Part shown: in pieces, positions 53,584 through 64,000 of the stretch
Layout of the letters: the number at the start of each line of letters is the position of its first letter
Numbering within the stretch: position 1 is the first letter of the stretch
NCBI GenBank assembly: GCA_029781865.1
Contig: JAKOVW010000057.1
Coordinates: 62,001-126,000 of the forward strand
Length of the DNA: 64,000 nt
Reading direction: 5' to 3'
From: Bacteroidota bacterium
GTDB lineage: Bacteria > Bacteroidota > Bacteroidia > Chitinophagales > Saprospiraceae
Translations under genes and position numbers: made by a program
The notes under the pieces: model-generated
The model's input: the letters and a program-made list of their open reading frames with translations, nothing else
The model's database searches: none
What the model was told of the DNA's origin: nothing

Positions 53584-54837
53584 TTAAGCAGATTTCCGAA
53601 ACAACTGTGGATCAATATGATCCAAAACATATTTCCTGTCGATGCTCAATTTTTTCTTGCCTTCATCCCGTGGTGTTTCAAACATGGCTTCTTTTAAAAC
53701 AGTCTCACAAATAGATCTCAAACCTCTGGCTCCCAATTTATTTTCAAAGGCGAGCTCAGCAATCATTTCAATTGCATCTTTTTTGAAATCCAATTGAATG
53801 CCATCCATTGAGAAAAGCTTTTGATATTGTTTGATAATAGCATTTTTGGGAATGGTAAGTATTTCCATTAAAGAATCCTTTGAAAGGATTTCCAGGTAAG
53901 CCAAAACCGGTAATCTACCCAACAATTCAGGAATTAGCCCAAATTTTTTCAGATCCTGATGGTTTACATAACGGATCAATTTGTCATAGTCTGTTTCCTT
54001 TTTTTCATTATTGCTGGAATACCCGATTACATTCGTATTCATTCGTTTGGCAATAATTTTATCCAGACTATCAAATGCACCACCACAGATAAATAAAATA
54101 TTCTGCGTATTTAATTTTAAAAATTGCTGTTCCGGATGTTTGCGTCCGCCTGCAGGAGGAACATTTACATCTGCACCTTCGATAATTTTGAGCATGGCTT
54201 GTTGCACTCCTTCCCCGGAGACATCGCGGGTAATTGAAGGATTCTCACTGCGTCTTGAAATCTTATCTATTTCATCAATATATATAATCCCCCGCTCTGC
54301 CTGCTCCACATTATAATCACAAGATTGAAGTAATCTGCTCAGCATTCCTTCAACGTCCTCACCGACATAACCTGCTTCTGTAAATGATGTAGCGTCAACA
54401 ATCGCGAAAGGAACATCCAATAGCTTGGCGAGCGTTTTGGCCATTAATGTTTTACCGGTTCCTGTCGGACCGATGAACAGTACATTTGATTTTTCAATTT
54501 CAACTTCATTGTCTATGCCCTCTGCCAACCTCTTGTAATGATTATATACTGCGACAGACAATGTTTTCTTTGCTTCATCCTGCCCAATAATATACAGATC
54601 CAGATAATCCTTGATATGCCTTGGAGAAAAATGCTCTGGCAATTTGAATTGCTTTTTGGTTTTCTTCTTGGTTTTAATTTGTCCGACTTCATCTTCCACG
54701 ATCTGAAATGCATGAAGTATGCAAGCTTCGCAGATGGATGCATTTTCACCCTGTACTAAAATGCTGACTTCATCTTGCTTTTTCCCGCAAAAAATGCAAA
54801 AGGCATCTAAGCCAGCGTCGGATTTCTTTTTTGTCAT
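53584..54837 (-). CDS. clpX: ATP-dependent Clp protease ATP-binding subunit ClpX
   Basis: A 417-residue AAA+ unfoldase. The N-terminal zinc domain has C14, C17, C36 and C39. Walker A is [18 protein letters not shown], Walker B is [10 protein letters not shown], and the sensor and arginine-finger regions appear in [18 protein letters not shown] and [11 protein letters not shown]. ClpX unfolds tagged proteins and feeds them to ClpP. It sits last in tig-clpP-clpX, 8 bp after clpP, the classical order. Confidence 0.97.
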   Translation of the reverse strand: MTKKKSDAGLDAFCIFCGKKQDEVSILVQGENASICEACILHAFQIVEDEVGQIKTKKKTKKQFKLPEHFSPRHIKDYLDLYIIGQDEAKKTLSVAVYNHYKRLAEGIDNEVEIEKSNVLFIGPTGTGKTLMAKTLAKLLDVPFAIVDATSFTEAGYVGEDVEGMLSRLLQSCDYNVEQAERGIIYIDEIDKISRRSENPSITRDVSGEGVQQAMLKIIEGADVNVPPAGGRKHPEQQFLKLNTQNILFICGGAFDSLDKIIAKRMNTNVIGYSSNNEKKETDYDKLIRYVNHQDLKKFGLIPELLGRLPVLAYLEILSKDSLMEILTIPKNAIIKQYQKLFSMDGIQLDFKKDAIEMIAELAFENKLGARGLRSICETVLKEAMFETPRDEGKKKLSIDRKYVLDHIDPQLFRKSA

Positions 54838-54845
54838 AACCGGAA

Positions 54846-55532
54846 TTATTTTCGATTCTTAGAAAGTACTTCATCAACCAACCCGTATTCTTTAGCTTCA
54901 TCCGCAGTCATCCAGTTGTCTCTGTCACAATCTTCTTCTATTTTATCATAGTCTTTATTGGTATGTAAGGCGATAATTTCGTACAATTCCTTCTTCATGG
55001 TTTTGATCAGTTTATAGGATATTTCCATATCGCTGAATTGTCCCTGCATGCCCCCTGAAGGTTGATGAATCATTACTCTGCTGTGTTTAAGGCATGTACG
55101 TTTTCCTTTCTTACCTGCACACAATAATACCGCTCCCATGGAAGCAGCAAGACCGGTACAAATCGTGGCTACGTCAGGATTGACATATTGCATGGTGTCA
55201 TAGATTCCCAATCCATCAATAACTGAACCACCCGGACTATTAATATACATCTGGATATCGCGCTTCGGATCGGCTGAATCCAAAAACAACAGCTGAGCCT
55301 GAATAACATTGGCCACATAGTCATTAACAGGCACACCCATAAAAATGATCCGGTCCATCATCAACCGGCTGAAAACATCCATGCCGACCACGTTCAGTTG
55401 ACGTTCTTCTATAACCGTCGGAGTAAAACCCTTAATATCCGGAGCTGATTCCGCCATATATTTTTCCAGGTGCATGGACGACATGCCCATATGTTTTACT
55501 GCATATTTCTTGAATTCATCTTTTGTAAACAT
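54846..55532 (-). CDS. clpP: ATP-dependent Clp protease proteolytic subunit ClpP
   Basis: A 228-residue serine protease that forms the ClpXP barrel. The catalytic set is intact: S131 in [10 protein letters not shown]156 in VMIHQPSGG and probable D205 in CDRDNWM. The N-terminal extension of about 35 residues, including [14 protein letters not shown], is longer than in E. coli, as is common in this phylum, and is probably removed. It stands between tig and clpX in one unit. Confidence 0.97.
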   Translation of the reverse strand: MFTKDEFKKYAVKHMGMSSMHLEKYMAESAPDIKGFTPTVIEERQLNVVGMDVFSRLMMDRIIFMGVPVNDYVANVIQAQLLFLDSADPKRDIQMYINSPGGSVIDGLGIYDTMQYVNPDVATICTGLAASMGAVLLCAGKKGKRTCLKHSRVMIHQPSGGMQGQFSDMEISYKLIKTMKKELYEIIALHTNKDYDKIEEDCDRDNWMTADEAKEYGLVDEVLSKNRK

Positions 55533-55555
55533 CGTATCTGATTTAAAATAAATTA

Positions 55556-56935
55556 TTAATGATGATGCTCATTGATTTGTTTTACTTTTTCTCTGAATTT
55601 TTCCAAAGAAACGGACTCTTCGGTCTGTTTTACTTCCTTCTTTAACCAATCCAGAACCTTTTGATTCTGTGCTTCAATAAAATAGTGCATGGATTTTTCC
55701 TTATCCGACAACGATCTTTTTGCTAGTTCATGCCAGGTCTCATCCGGAAGTTGGATGGCCGGGTATTGTGTCTTGATTTCTCCAATTACAATATTGGCTA
55801 CATCTTCATACTTGATATTGAAATTCTGCTCCATTAGAATTTTTTCCCGCAATATTTTCCAACTCATTCCTTCTTTAAAATGCAGCAACTCATGTTCTAA
55901 CTCGTGACCTTCTTTTGATTGCCATTCTTCATACGTTGCTTTGAGCCATTTAACAAGAAACTGATCCGGAAACTTCATTCCGGAATGCTTGACCATTTTT
56001 TTAACCAACTCTATGTCCAGCAATTTAGCACATTCCTTATCGAAATAGGATTCAAGGTTTTGACGAAGATTTTGCCTCAGCTCTGATTCATTAGTGATTG
56101 TTGTTTCAGGCCCGAATGCTTTTTTATAAAAATCATCATTAAGCTCAGCCGGCTTTTTGCGCATTATCTTGACTATGGTGCCCTGAAAATGATCACCTGG
56201 TATTACCACGTCAGCTTGGTCTTCAGGCAATTTAAGCAGGTATTTATTGATGTCTTTTTGGGATAAATTCGTTTCTACTTCGTGTATGTTAAACTCGAAT
56301 TGATCAGACTTCTTCAATCCAAGAATTGACGACATAAACTTTTCGTGTGTGAATTCACCTATAGAAACGGGAAATTGTGTTCTCCAACCTCCTACTTTAA
56401 TGTTTTCTCCATCCATTTCAACAGCATCGATTTCGACCACATCATCCTTGCTGACTGGCTCTTCTGTTTCCATTGATTCTCCGGTTCTGTTTTTTAGGTG
56501 ATCAATTTCTTCATCAATGCGCTCTTCTGGAATTTCAACTTTATATTTAACTAATTCGATCCCCGGCAGAAAAGCCGAAACATCCGGTTTTGGTGCAATA
56601 CCTACTTCAAACCTAAACTCCAGTTGTTCATCATTGACCCCTTGGTTTTCTTGCGGAGTTTCAATGAGATCTCCTAAAAACTGAACCTCATTGTTTTTCT
56701 GATAGTCCGCAATCGTCTGATTCAGTAATTTATTCAGTACATCCGCTTTGAGCTCGTCTCCATATAGTTTTTGTACCATAGCATCCGGGACAGCTCCTTG
56801 CCTGAAACCTTTGATATGAGCAGATTTTTTAATTCGCTTCAGCTCAGAATTGATTTTCGGCATATAGTCTTCCGGCACTATAGAGATACATAAAAAGCCA
56901 TGTTGCTCTGCGATAGGTTCAATACGTACGTTCAT
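55556..56935 (-). CDS. tig: Trigger factor
   Basis: A 459-residue ribosome-bound chaperone. The ribosome-binding signature is seen near the N-terminus (KRIKKSAHIKGFRQGAVPDAMV). The middle (about residues 155-245) fits the FKBP-type domain but is divergent. The last 200 residues form the helical chaperone arms (LRQNLRQNLESYFDKECAKLL and VLDWLKKEVKQTEESV). It is first of tig-clpP-clpX, 23 bp before clpP. Trigger factors of Bacteroidota are often this divergent. Confidence 0.92.
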   Translation of the reverse strand: MNVRIEPIAEQHGFLCISIVPEDYMPKINSELKRIKKSAHIKGFRQGAVPDAMVQKLYGDELKADVLNKLLNQTIADYQKNNEVQFLGDLIETPQENQGVNDEQLEFRFEVGIAPKPDVSAFLPGIELVKYKVEIPEERIDEEIDHLKNRTGESMETEEPVSKDDVVEIDAVEMDGENIKVGGWRTQFPVSIGEFTHEKFMSSILGLKKSDQFEFNIHEVETNLSQKDINKYLLKLPEDQADVVIPGDHFQGTIVKIMRKKPAELNDDFYKKAFGPETTITNESELRQNLRQNLESYFDKECAKLLDIELVKKMVKHSGMKFPDQFLVKWLKATYEEWQSKEGHELEHELLHFKEGMSWKILREKILMEQNFNIKYEDVANIVIGEIKTQYPAIQLPDETWHELAKRSLSDKEKSMHYFIEAQNQKVLDWLKKEVKQTEESVSLEKFREKVKQINEHHH

Positions 56936-57143
56936 GAATGGGTAAAAGAAATGGTAAGGTAAAAGAAAATAACAAGTACTATTTCAAGATTGTTTTTGGC
57001 AACTCTTCAAAGGATACACGCGAAAGGTATTTAGGCTGTAGGAAGAAGAATTTAGGTTAATCTCTGTAAAAGACATGAGGAATTCCAATTCCTTCATTTT
57101 AAATTCTTTAATTCCTAAAGCCTAATTACCTACAACCTTAAAG

Positions 57144-57225
57144 TGCGGGCGGAGGGAGTCGAACCCACACACCTTTCGGCACCAGATCCTAAGTCTGGCG
57201 TGTCTGCCAGTTTCACCACGCCCGC
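57144..57225 (-). tRNA. tRNA-Leu (anticodon UAG)
   Basis: The minus strand folds as a class II tRNA of 82 bases: acceptor arms GCGGGCG and CGCCCGC pair, with discriminator A at 57144. The anticodon stem CCAGA/TCTGG encloses the loop CTTAGGA, giving anticodon TAG. A short extra arm (CCGAAAGG region) and the T loop GGTTCGACTCC are present. The 3' CCA is not encoded. Confidence 0.95.
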
Positions 57226-57381
57226 AAAAAGCGCCGCAAAGTTAAACATTCAGCCCAGATTGAGGGATTTCAAATTAAGTTATTATATATATCAATAATA
57301 ATTAATGTGTTTTAGTCTAATAATAAATGATCTACTAAAAAAAATTACTATCCGACCATAGATTAAACAACAAAATCTGAT

Positions 57382-57389
57382 TAGTTTTG
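57382..57389 (+). promoter_or_regulatory. Candidate -7 promoter box for the Rel/SpoT gene
   Basis: TAGTTTTG matches TAnnTTTG, 10 bp before the ATG at 57400, which implies a very short leader. No -33 box was found. Confidence 0.35.
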
Positions 57390-57399
57390 TCACTTTACA

Positions 57400-59634
57400 A
57401 TGAACATCGTTGATCCCATTCAGCCTCATGTCCTTCATTCTGAAGAGAAGGACAATCGACTTATCAGGGCGGCTTATCGGCGTTTGTTCAGGGCTATCGG
57501 AGACAACCAGCTTCAACCTGAAGATAAGGCTCAGATCAGGCAGGCTTTTGAATTTGCCGCCAAAGCCCACTCCCAACAAAGACGCAAATCCGGTGAACCT
57601 TACATTACCCATCCACTGGAAGTAGCCCGGATTTGCTACGAAGAAATGGGTCTTGGGCCCACAGCTGTAATTGCAGCACTACTTCATGATACCGTTGAGG
57701 ACACTCCCGTTGAACTAGAAGATGTTAACAGGGATTTCGGTCCTAAAATCGCCAAAATTGTCGATGGTTTAACCAAATTGGATGGTTTGTATAATGTCGA
57801 AAGCCCTCAGGCTGAAAACTTCAAAAAAGTACTCTCAACCCTGGTCGAAGATGTCCGTGTGGTTTTGATTAAAATGGCAGACCGCCTACACAATTTGCGC
57901 ACCATTGATATCATGCCACGGCATAAGCAATTAAAGATTGCTGCTGAGACCAGTTATATCTATGCACCTTTGGCCCATCGGCTCGGATTGTACAATTTGA
58001 AATCTGAGTTTACCGATTTGTGCATGAAAATTACGGAGCCTGATTTGTATCATGAGCTGGAAGAAAAATTAAAACACACTCAAAAAGACCGCAATAAATT
58101 TATTAACGACTTTATTAAACCCTTGAAAATAGAATTGGATAAACTGCACATTCCTTATAAAATTTACGGCAGGCCAAAAACCATTTCTTCAATTTCAAAT
58201 AAAATAAAAACAAAAAAAGTAGCCTTCGAGGAAATCTACGATTTATTTGCAGTGCGAATCATTTTAGACGTTCCACTGGAAAAAGAAAAATCTGCCTGCT
58301 GGTTATTTTACAGTATCGTCACTGATGTCCACCGCCCTATCCCTGAGCGGCTGAAAGACTGGATCACAACGCCCAAATCGAATGGATACGAATCTTTGCA
58401 TACTACAGTCATTGGGCCGGGAGGCCGTTATGTTGAAGTTCAGATTCGAACCAAACGAATGGACGAAATAGCGGAGAAAGGATTTGCTGCACACTGGAAA
58501 TACAAAGAAGTAAACAGCTTACAAAGTGTGTATGACCATTGGTTTGATAGTATCCGCGATGTACTTGAAACGCCGCACAACGATGCCATCGAATTCCTGA
58601 ATGACTTCAAAGCCAATCTGTATGGTGAAGAAGTGTATGTGTATACGCCAAAAGGAGATATGAAAGTATTGCCTAAAGGCGCAACCGTTCTTGATTTTGC
58701 ATTCAGCATTCACACTGATGTTGGTTATCATGCCACTGCGTTTAAAATAAACAATAAGTTAGTACCCATGGGTCACGCCCTCGAAAGCGGAGACCAGATA
58801 CAAATCATTATTAATAAAAATCAAAAGCCTACGGAAGACTGGCTTAAGCTGGTTGTAACCGGGAAGGCCAGATCCAGAATTCGCACTGCTTTAAAAGAAG
58901 AACAGCGAAAACTAGCAGACCAAGGAAAGGAAATTCTGGAACGAAAATTAAAAAACAGCAAGCTTGAATTTGATGACAATATCGATGTACTGGTTAAGGT
59001 ATTAAATTGCAAAACACGCTTTGATTTATTTCTTGCCATTGCTGAAGAAAAGATTGATGTCACTGAAAGTCTCCGCCTGTTTAATATCGAAAAAGGCAAG
59101 CTCATTGAAAAGAAAGCGGATATCGGTGAAGAAAAAGATATCCCCGGAAAAACAGTCCCGATACCCGTTGAACAAAGAGTTGGAATTCTCGTGAATGGAG
59201 AACCCGCCAAACAATACAATTACACCCTGGCACATTGTTGTAATCCTCTTCATGGCGATGAAATCTTCGCCTATGTCGCAACAAACAGTGGCTTGAGAAT
59301 ACATCGATCTAATTGTCCGAATGCGGAACATCTCATGGTCAATCATGGCTACCGCATATTAAAAGCCGAATGGTCAGACATGATTGAAGAAGCATTTAAT
59401 GCTGAATTGTTAATTATCGGAATTGATGATGGTCCCGGTGTGATTGAAAGATTATCTCACCATATCTCAACCAAATTGGGAGTCAACATTACTTCGTTCA
59501 GCATTCAGGCGCATCAGGGTACTTTTGAAGGAAAAATCGGATTAATTGTAAACAGTAAAACTCATCTGAACCATATCATCAGGGCTCTTTCCCAAATAGA
59601 TGGAATCTCCAGTGTGCGAAGAATTGACCATTAA
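57400..59634 (+). CDS. relA: Rel/SpoT bifunctional (p)ppGpp synthetase/hydrolase
   Basis: A 744-residue long RelA-SpoT homologue. Order: HD hydrolase domain (about residues 45-200) with the metal motif H96-D97 in LLHDTVED, synthetase domain (about 240-360; VAFEEIYDLFAVRIIL and TPKSNGYESLHTTV), TGS domain (about 400-465; EEVYVYTPKGDMKVLPKGATVLDFAF), a conserved Cys region (AHCCNPLHGDEIFAYV), and a C-terminal ACT domain (about 665-744). Since both domains are complete, it should both make and break the stringent-response alarmone. Single gene, with purA downstream. Confidence 0.96.
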   Translation: MNIVDPIQPHVLHSEEKDNRLIRAAYRRLFRAIGDNQLQPEDKAQIRQAFEFAAKAHSQQRRKSGEPYITHPLEVARICYEEMGLGPTAVIAALLHDTVEDTPVELEDVNRDFGPKIAKIVDGLTKLDGLYNVESPQAENFKKVLSTLVEDVRVVLIKMADRLHNLRTIDIMPRHKQLKIAAETSYIYAPLAHRLGLYNLKSEFTDLCMKITEPDLYHELEEKLKHTQKDRNKFINDFIKPLKIELDKLHIPYKIYGRPKTISSISNKIKTKKVAFEEIYDLFAVRIILDVPLEKEKSACWLFYSIVTDVHRPIPERLKDWITTPKSNGYESLHTTVIGPGGRYVEVQIRTKRMDEIAEKGFAAHWKYKEVNSLQSVYDHWFDSIRDVLETPHNDAIEFLNDFKANLYGEEVYVYTPKGDMKVLPKGATVLDFAFSIHTDVGYHATAFKINNKLVPMGHALESGDQIQIIINKNQKPTEDWLKLVVTGKARSRIRTALKEEQRKLADQGKEILERKLKNSKLEFDDNIDVLVKVLNCKTRFDLFLAIAEEKIDVTESLRLFNIEKGKLIEKKADIGEEKDIPGKTVPIPVEQRVGILVNGEPAKQYNYTLAHCCNPLHGDEIFAYVATNSGLRIHRSNCPNAEHLMVNHGYRILKAEWSDMIEEAFNAELLIIGIDDGPGVIERLSHHISTKLGVNITSFSIQAHQGTFEGKIGLIVNSKTHLNHIIRALSQIDGISSVRRIDH

Positions 59635-59784
59635 GGTACACGACTCCGTAACAAGCAAGGTGGATTCCAAATCCGATCCATTATAAATTTGATTCCTTGA
59701 ACTGGCATCGAAGCATTTGAATATTTCATTTATTCATTCTTTAATTTTTGATTTACCTTCGCGTTTTAATTCACCAGAATTTAA

Positions 59785-61056
<1,272 letters not shown>

Positions 61057-61097
61057 TTTCAATTTCTTCATAGCCGTTTCTGTTGTGAGAAGTCTCC

Positions 61098-61778
61098 TTA
61101 TTGTGAGGGATTTTCATTGGGTTGTGCAACAATAATATACTGATACTCCAGCATGCGGTCATTGGAGAAGAGCAATTCATAACCGGCATCAATGAGCTCT
61201 TGCTCAACTTCAGATTGTGCAAGTCTGTTCTTTTGTGTAGGTCCGATTGGCGTTAACTTCTTTTTAAAATCAACTATCATGATTTTGCCTTCCGGTTTGA
61301 ACTTATTCTTTAAATTTTTTAAATACGTTACCCGATCGGAAATTAATGTGTATGTGTTTGAAATAAACACAATATCTGCTTCATTCGTATTAAGCCTTGA
61401 ATCCTTTGGAGTAGCCAGTCTTGCTTCAAATTTTTTCTGCAATTCCGGTTTATAAAATTGTTTTTCCTGCTCCATCATTTGTATCAATTCCGGCTCGATA
61501 TCAATGGCGATTACCCGTCCGGCTTCCTGTAAAAACCGAAATGCAAAAAATCCACTTCCGGCCCCTATATCCGCAATGGTCTTATCTTCAAGAGAACCTA
61601 AAAGATGAATGACGTCATAGGGTTTTTGCCATATGGTCCGATCTCTTCCATCTTCCAGTAATTCAACATCTGAACGGATTGAATCCTCCTGGTCTTTGCC
61701 GATTTGTTGCAAATTTATACTCGTTCTGTCTTTACAGGATAAGAAAATGAAAAATATAAGGAAAACGCTCCGGTTCAT
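61098..61778 (-). CDS. SAM-dependent methyltransferase with a lipoprotein signal
   Basis: A 226-residue protein with a short signal peptide and a lipobox-like Cys at residue 15 (IFLSC). The rest is a class I methyltransferase fold: glycine-rich SAM loop D70-IGAGSGFFAF, acidic end of strand 2 in VIAIDIEPE, then VFISNTYTLI and KIMIVDFKKK. Since SAM is cytoplasmic, an external lipoprotein methyltransferase would be odd. The signal may instead be a false one, or a second ATG may be used. It begins 5 bp after dacB and ends the envelope unit. Confidence 0.75.
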   Translation of the reverse strand: MNRSVFLIFFIFLSCKDRTSINLQQIGKDQEDSIRSDVELLEDGRDRTIWQKPYDVIHLLGSLEDKTIADIGAGSGFFAFRFLQEAGRVIAIDIEPELIQMMEQEKQFYKPELQKKFEARLATPKDSRLNTNEADIVFISNTYTLISDRVTYLKNLKNKFKPEGKIMIVDFKKKLTPIGPTQKNRLAQSEVEQELIDAGYELLFSNDRMLEYQYIIVAQPNENPSQ

Positions 61779-61783
61779 CTGGA

Positions 61784-63271
61784 TTATTTCGAATTCAACA
61801 TTTTATTAAATAATCCTGCAATCAATTCATTCATATATTCACCCGTGCAGGTATAATGATTAATCATCAAACTCAAAGCATAAACCGGTTTATTATCCCG
61901 AATAAGAAATCCGCAATAACTGCGCACCCGCTCCATGCTCCCGCTTTTTAACCGTAAATTCAACTGATATTTATTTTTAGGCTTTAACCATTTTGTCAAT
62001 GGACCCTGATTCACATTATCCGGAAGCAGTTGCCAAAAGGAATTCAACGATTCCGTTTTATTTATCCATTGCAAAAAAGAAACAAAATCACTTGAGCTGA
62101 TCATGTTTTTAGGTGACAGGCCACTGCCATCTTCGAGAACTACACTTTGATCATTTCCTACAATGTCTTGGACGATCTGATTTAATTTGATTAAAGCTTC
62201 TTGCCTGTTCGTTGTGCCATTCAGTGCAAAGCCAATCTGATGCAGGAAACTCTCACAATATAAATTTATACTTTTTGTTAAAGCCAGTCCTGCCAGATCT
62301 TTAAGCATTGGTGACTCGCAGTTAAAAATCAATTCCCTTTTATCTCCGGAAGCAATAGTAGATCCTTCTATCAGAACACCATTCCTATTCAATGCATCCT
62401 GCAACAAATGGACAAACAAATCTGAAGGATTTGAAAGAGCAGAATGTATGGTAAGCGTGTCTTCCCTGCAACACCTCCATTCTCCCAGTACTTCCTGCAC
62501 ACAACTTTTCGAATTCCCCAATACATATACATCTTCTTTATGAGGTTGTTCTTTTCCAATAACTCGGGAAGTGTAAAGAGAAGATAATTGATTGGGTTGA
62601 ACCTTTAGAATAGCGCACACTCCTCCTTCTTTATTTGCAGCAGTCAAGCTTATACTGGCCTGGTTTTCCGCATAATTAAAGGCAAAGCTTCCGGCTCCGT
62701 AATAATTACCTAAATCATACCACAACCACTCTTTGTTTTCCGGAACATCAGTTATATAACTTTCATCAACAAGAACTTTCCCGTTTATTTTTGAAATTCC
62801 TTTTCGCTTTAATATAAGGGATAAGGTATCGGCGATATCCTGAAGTTTTGGAATCGCTGTAAAATGAGCTGAGGCAAGACTCGGATCGCCTTTTCCAATA
62901 ATTTCCAGATTTCCATCAAAACTACCATCTGCCTTAGGAACTCCATTCAAATAAAATGGGGTGATAAATTTATAGTCGCCTTTCAGTTTATCCAGGACTA
63001 TGGCACAACTAATAATTTTCTGTGCAGATGCGGGAACCAATGCGCGATTTTCATCAAGTGTTGCAATTTTCTTTCCGGTTCTTAAATCAATTAGGGCAAA
63101 GCTTATGCTTGCCGATTTCAATTCCGGCTTGTGTGCAAACTCTTTTACTATTTTACGGAGTTGTGTTTTAGATAGTAATCTTTGACCGATTAGTCCGCAA
63201 TGAATGCATACCAGGAATATACAGATCAGTAAAACACACCGATTAAATCGCAGCATATTTTTCTTCTTCAT
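61784..63271 (-). CDS. dacB: D-alanyl-D-alanine carboxypeptidase/endopeptidase (PBP4 type)
   Basis: A 495-residue peptidoglycan hydrolase. Signal segment about residues 9-29. The class C penicillin-binding motifs are present: SxxK at S82-A-Q-K85 (VPASAQKII), an SxN-like SIN in ALTKSINLYCESF, and KSG at 442-444 (RLKSGSMERVR). It trims D-Ala or cleaves cross-links in the periplasm. The start overlaps the previous gene by 29 bp; Met6 at 63256 would cut this to 14 bp. The next gene follows after 5 bp. Confidence 0.9.
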   Translation of the reverse strand: MKKKNMLRFNRCVLLICIFLVCIHCGLIGQRLLSKTQLRKIVKEFAHKPELKSASISFALIDLRTGKKIATLDENRALVPASAQKIISCAIVLDKLKGDYKFITPFYLNGVPKADGSFDGNLEIIGKGDPSLASAHFTAIPKLQDIADTLSLILKRKGISKINGKVLVDESYITDVPENKEWLWYDLGNYYGAGSFAFNYAENQASISLTAANKEGGVCAILKVQPNQLSSLYTSRVIGKEQPHKEDVYVLGNSKSCVQEVLGEWRCCREDTLTIHSALSNPSDLFVHLLQDALNRNGVLIEGSTIASGDKRELIFNCESPMLKDLAGLALTKSINLYCESFLHQIGFALNGTTNRQEALIKLNQIVQDIVGNDQSVVLEDGSGLSPKNMISSSDFVSFLQWINKTESLNSFWQLLPDNVNQGPLTKWLKPKNKYQLNLRLKSGSMERVRSYCGFLIRDNKPVYALSLMINHYTCTGEYMNELIAGLFNKMLNSK

Positions 63272-64000
63272 AGGCCAAATGAAACATCCCGTCTCCTACA
63301 TTCACCAAAGGGGCATTGTTGTGACTTATAATATAAGCATCTTTCGAAGCATGCATCCTGATTTCGCGTTGCGCAAAGGGATCTGAAATAATGGCAATCA
63401 ATTCACCTTTGGAAACGTAATTTCCGGATTCCCGTTTGTAGGTGACAATACCGCCTTCCAAAGCTCTTTCCCATGATGTTTTCCGGAATAATTTTTTAAT
63501 GATGGCAGTGTGTTTATGATTATCGATCATTTTATGTGCCAGTAAAATATCCTTAATTGCAGATATTCCATTCTGGATAATAAATGGATCCAGTTTATTG
63601 GATTCACCCCCTTCATAAACCAATATCGGAATTTTCATATCCCTGGCCACCTTTCGCATTGATCTGGTCACAATTGGTTTTTCAACCAGCAAATTAAAAT
63701 TTGATTTAAGTGCAAGCGCTCTTGCTTCTGCATGTTTGGAGGAGTACCGGATCTGAGGATAATTCCAGTGCTGTTCACCACCGGTATGAAAATCGATACC
63801 AAAGTCAACTAGTGGAAGAATTTTTTTTGAAACGATTTTTGCAATTCTTGAAGCCAGTGAACCAGAACCTGTTCCGGGAAAACTCCTGTTTACATCTTTG
63901 CCATCCGGAACATCCCTTGAGAAATTGATGAATCCATAAATATTTAATAATGGTATTGCAACTACAGTTCCGGCTTTTAAATGGTTGAATATTTTTTCCG
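63243..64000 (-). CDS. Succinylglutamate desuccinylase/aspartoacylase family protein (5' end cut)
   Basis: The frame is open to the right edge and continues upstream of the TTG at 63692. About 252 residues are visible. Key family motifs are VPDGKDVNRSFPG, the zinc and substrate loop of the M14-like aspartoacylase fold, and FGIDFHTGGEQHW with the catalytic His. The C-terminal half ends in a lipoyl-like beta barrel (GGIVTYKRESGNYVSKGELIAIISDPF), typical of these enzymes. They remove acyl groups from amino acids; the exact substrate is unknown. It overlaps dacB by 29 bp. The start lies beyond the window. Confidence 0.85.
   Translation of the reverse strand, partial: EKIFNHLKAGTVVAIPLLNIYGFINFSRDVPDGKDVNRSFPGTGSGSLASRIAKIVSKKILPLVDFGIDFHTGGEQHWNYPQIRYSSKHAEARALALKSNFNLLVEKPIVTRSMRKVARDMKIPILVYEGGESNKLDPFIIQNGISAIKDILLAHKMIDNHKHTAIIKKLFRKTSWERALEGGIVTYKRESGNYVSKGELIAIISDPFAQREIRMHASKDAYIISHNNAPLVNVGDGMFHLAYEEEKYAAI

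Noticed and set aside
56970-57140. Loosely inverted TTTAGG/CCTAAA-type strings between tig and the tRNA
   Set aside because: Pairing is broken and scattered and the region is AT-rich; no defined repeat unit or hairpin.

Overview
The window is ordinary-looking chromosome from an AT-rich member of the Bacteroidota, most likely of the Saprospiria/Chitinophagia side. The evidence is the type IX secretion (T9SS) and gliding genes (porX, gldA/F/G), three proteins with T9SS C-terminal sorting domains, SprB-type repeats, DUF5686, DUF6089 and DUF3098 proteins, many SPOR and lipoprotein signals, and Bacteroidota-type -7 promoter boxes (TAnnTTTG). I see no phage, insertion sequence, plasmid or CRISPR array. 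Genes are tightly packed in short operons. All calls come from reading the sequence; no database was searched.

Layout. 1-10 kb: a cut nitroreductase, a UbiA-like membrane protein, a small heat-shock protein with a clear terminator, a DUF5686 outer-membrane protein, a secreted aromatic/His-rich protein followed by a tiny ORF and a ribosome hibernation factor, then DNA polymerase X and a small eRF1-like stress protein. 10-16 kb: two complete vanadium-haloperoxidase/PAP2-type proteins arranged around a two-component system, the most system-like locus here. 16-24 kb: a YwqK-type lipoprotein, a DUF1003 protein, a TPR-PD40-double-SPOR protein, a T9SS-exported subtilase and an S1/P1 nuclease-like protein. 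24-29 kb: the gldA-gldF-gldG-DUF4340 operon and truB. 29-35 kb: ftsX with DUF3098, then DUF6089-recQ-glycosyltransferase. 35-41 kb: a second subtilase, a nitronate monooxygenase-like protein, fabH, a thioredoxin-SPOR fusion and hutI. 41-46 kb: two convergent T9SS type B proteins, one a large cohesin/SprB-repeat protein. 46-50.5 kb: tatC with a small overlapping gene, then porX divergent from an HD phosphohydrolase. 50.5-64 kb: housekeeping genes glyA, truA, tig-clpP-clpX, tRNA-Leu(UAG), a Rel/SpoT homologue and purA, then a cell-envelope operon (cut aspartoacylase-like gene, dacB, a methyltransferase with a lipoprotein signal).

How it fits together. Many genes deal with the envelope: export (T9SS regulator PorX, TatC), exported cargo (subtilase, SprB-repeat protein, LamG protein), periplasmic peptidoglycan binding (SPOR domains, DacB) and outer-membrane barrels. 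A second theme is stress and slow growth (Hsp20, HPF, Rel, ClpXP, the eRF1-like protein). The candidate for an undescribed system is the regulator-kinase-haloperoxidase operon with a divergent second haloperoxidase. Chemistry and signal are unknown, and the regulatory link is inferred only from gene order.
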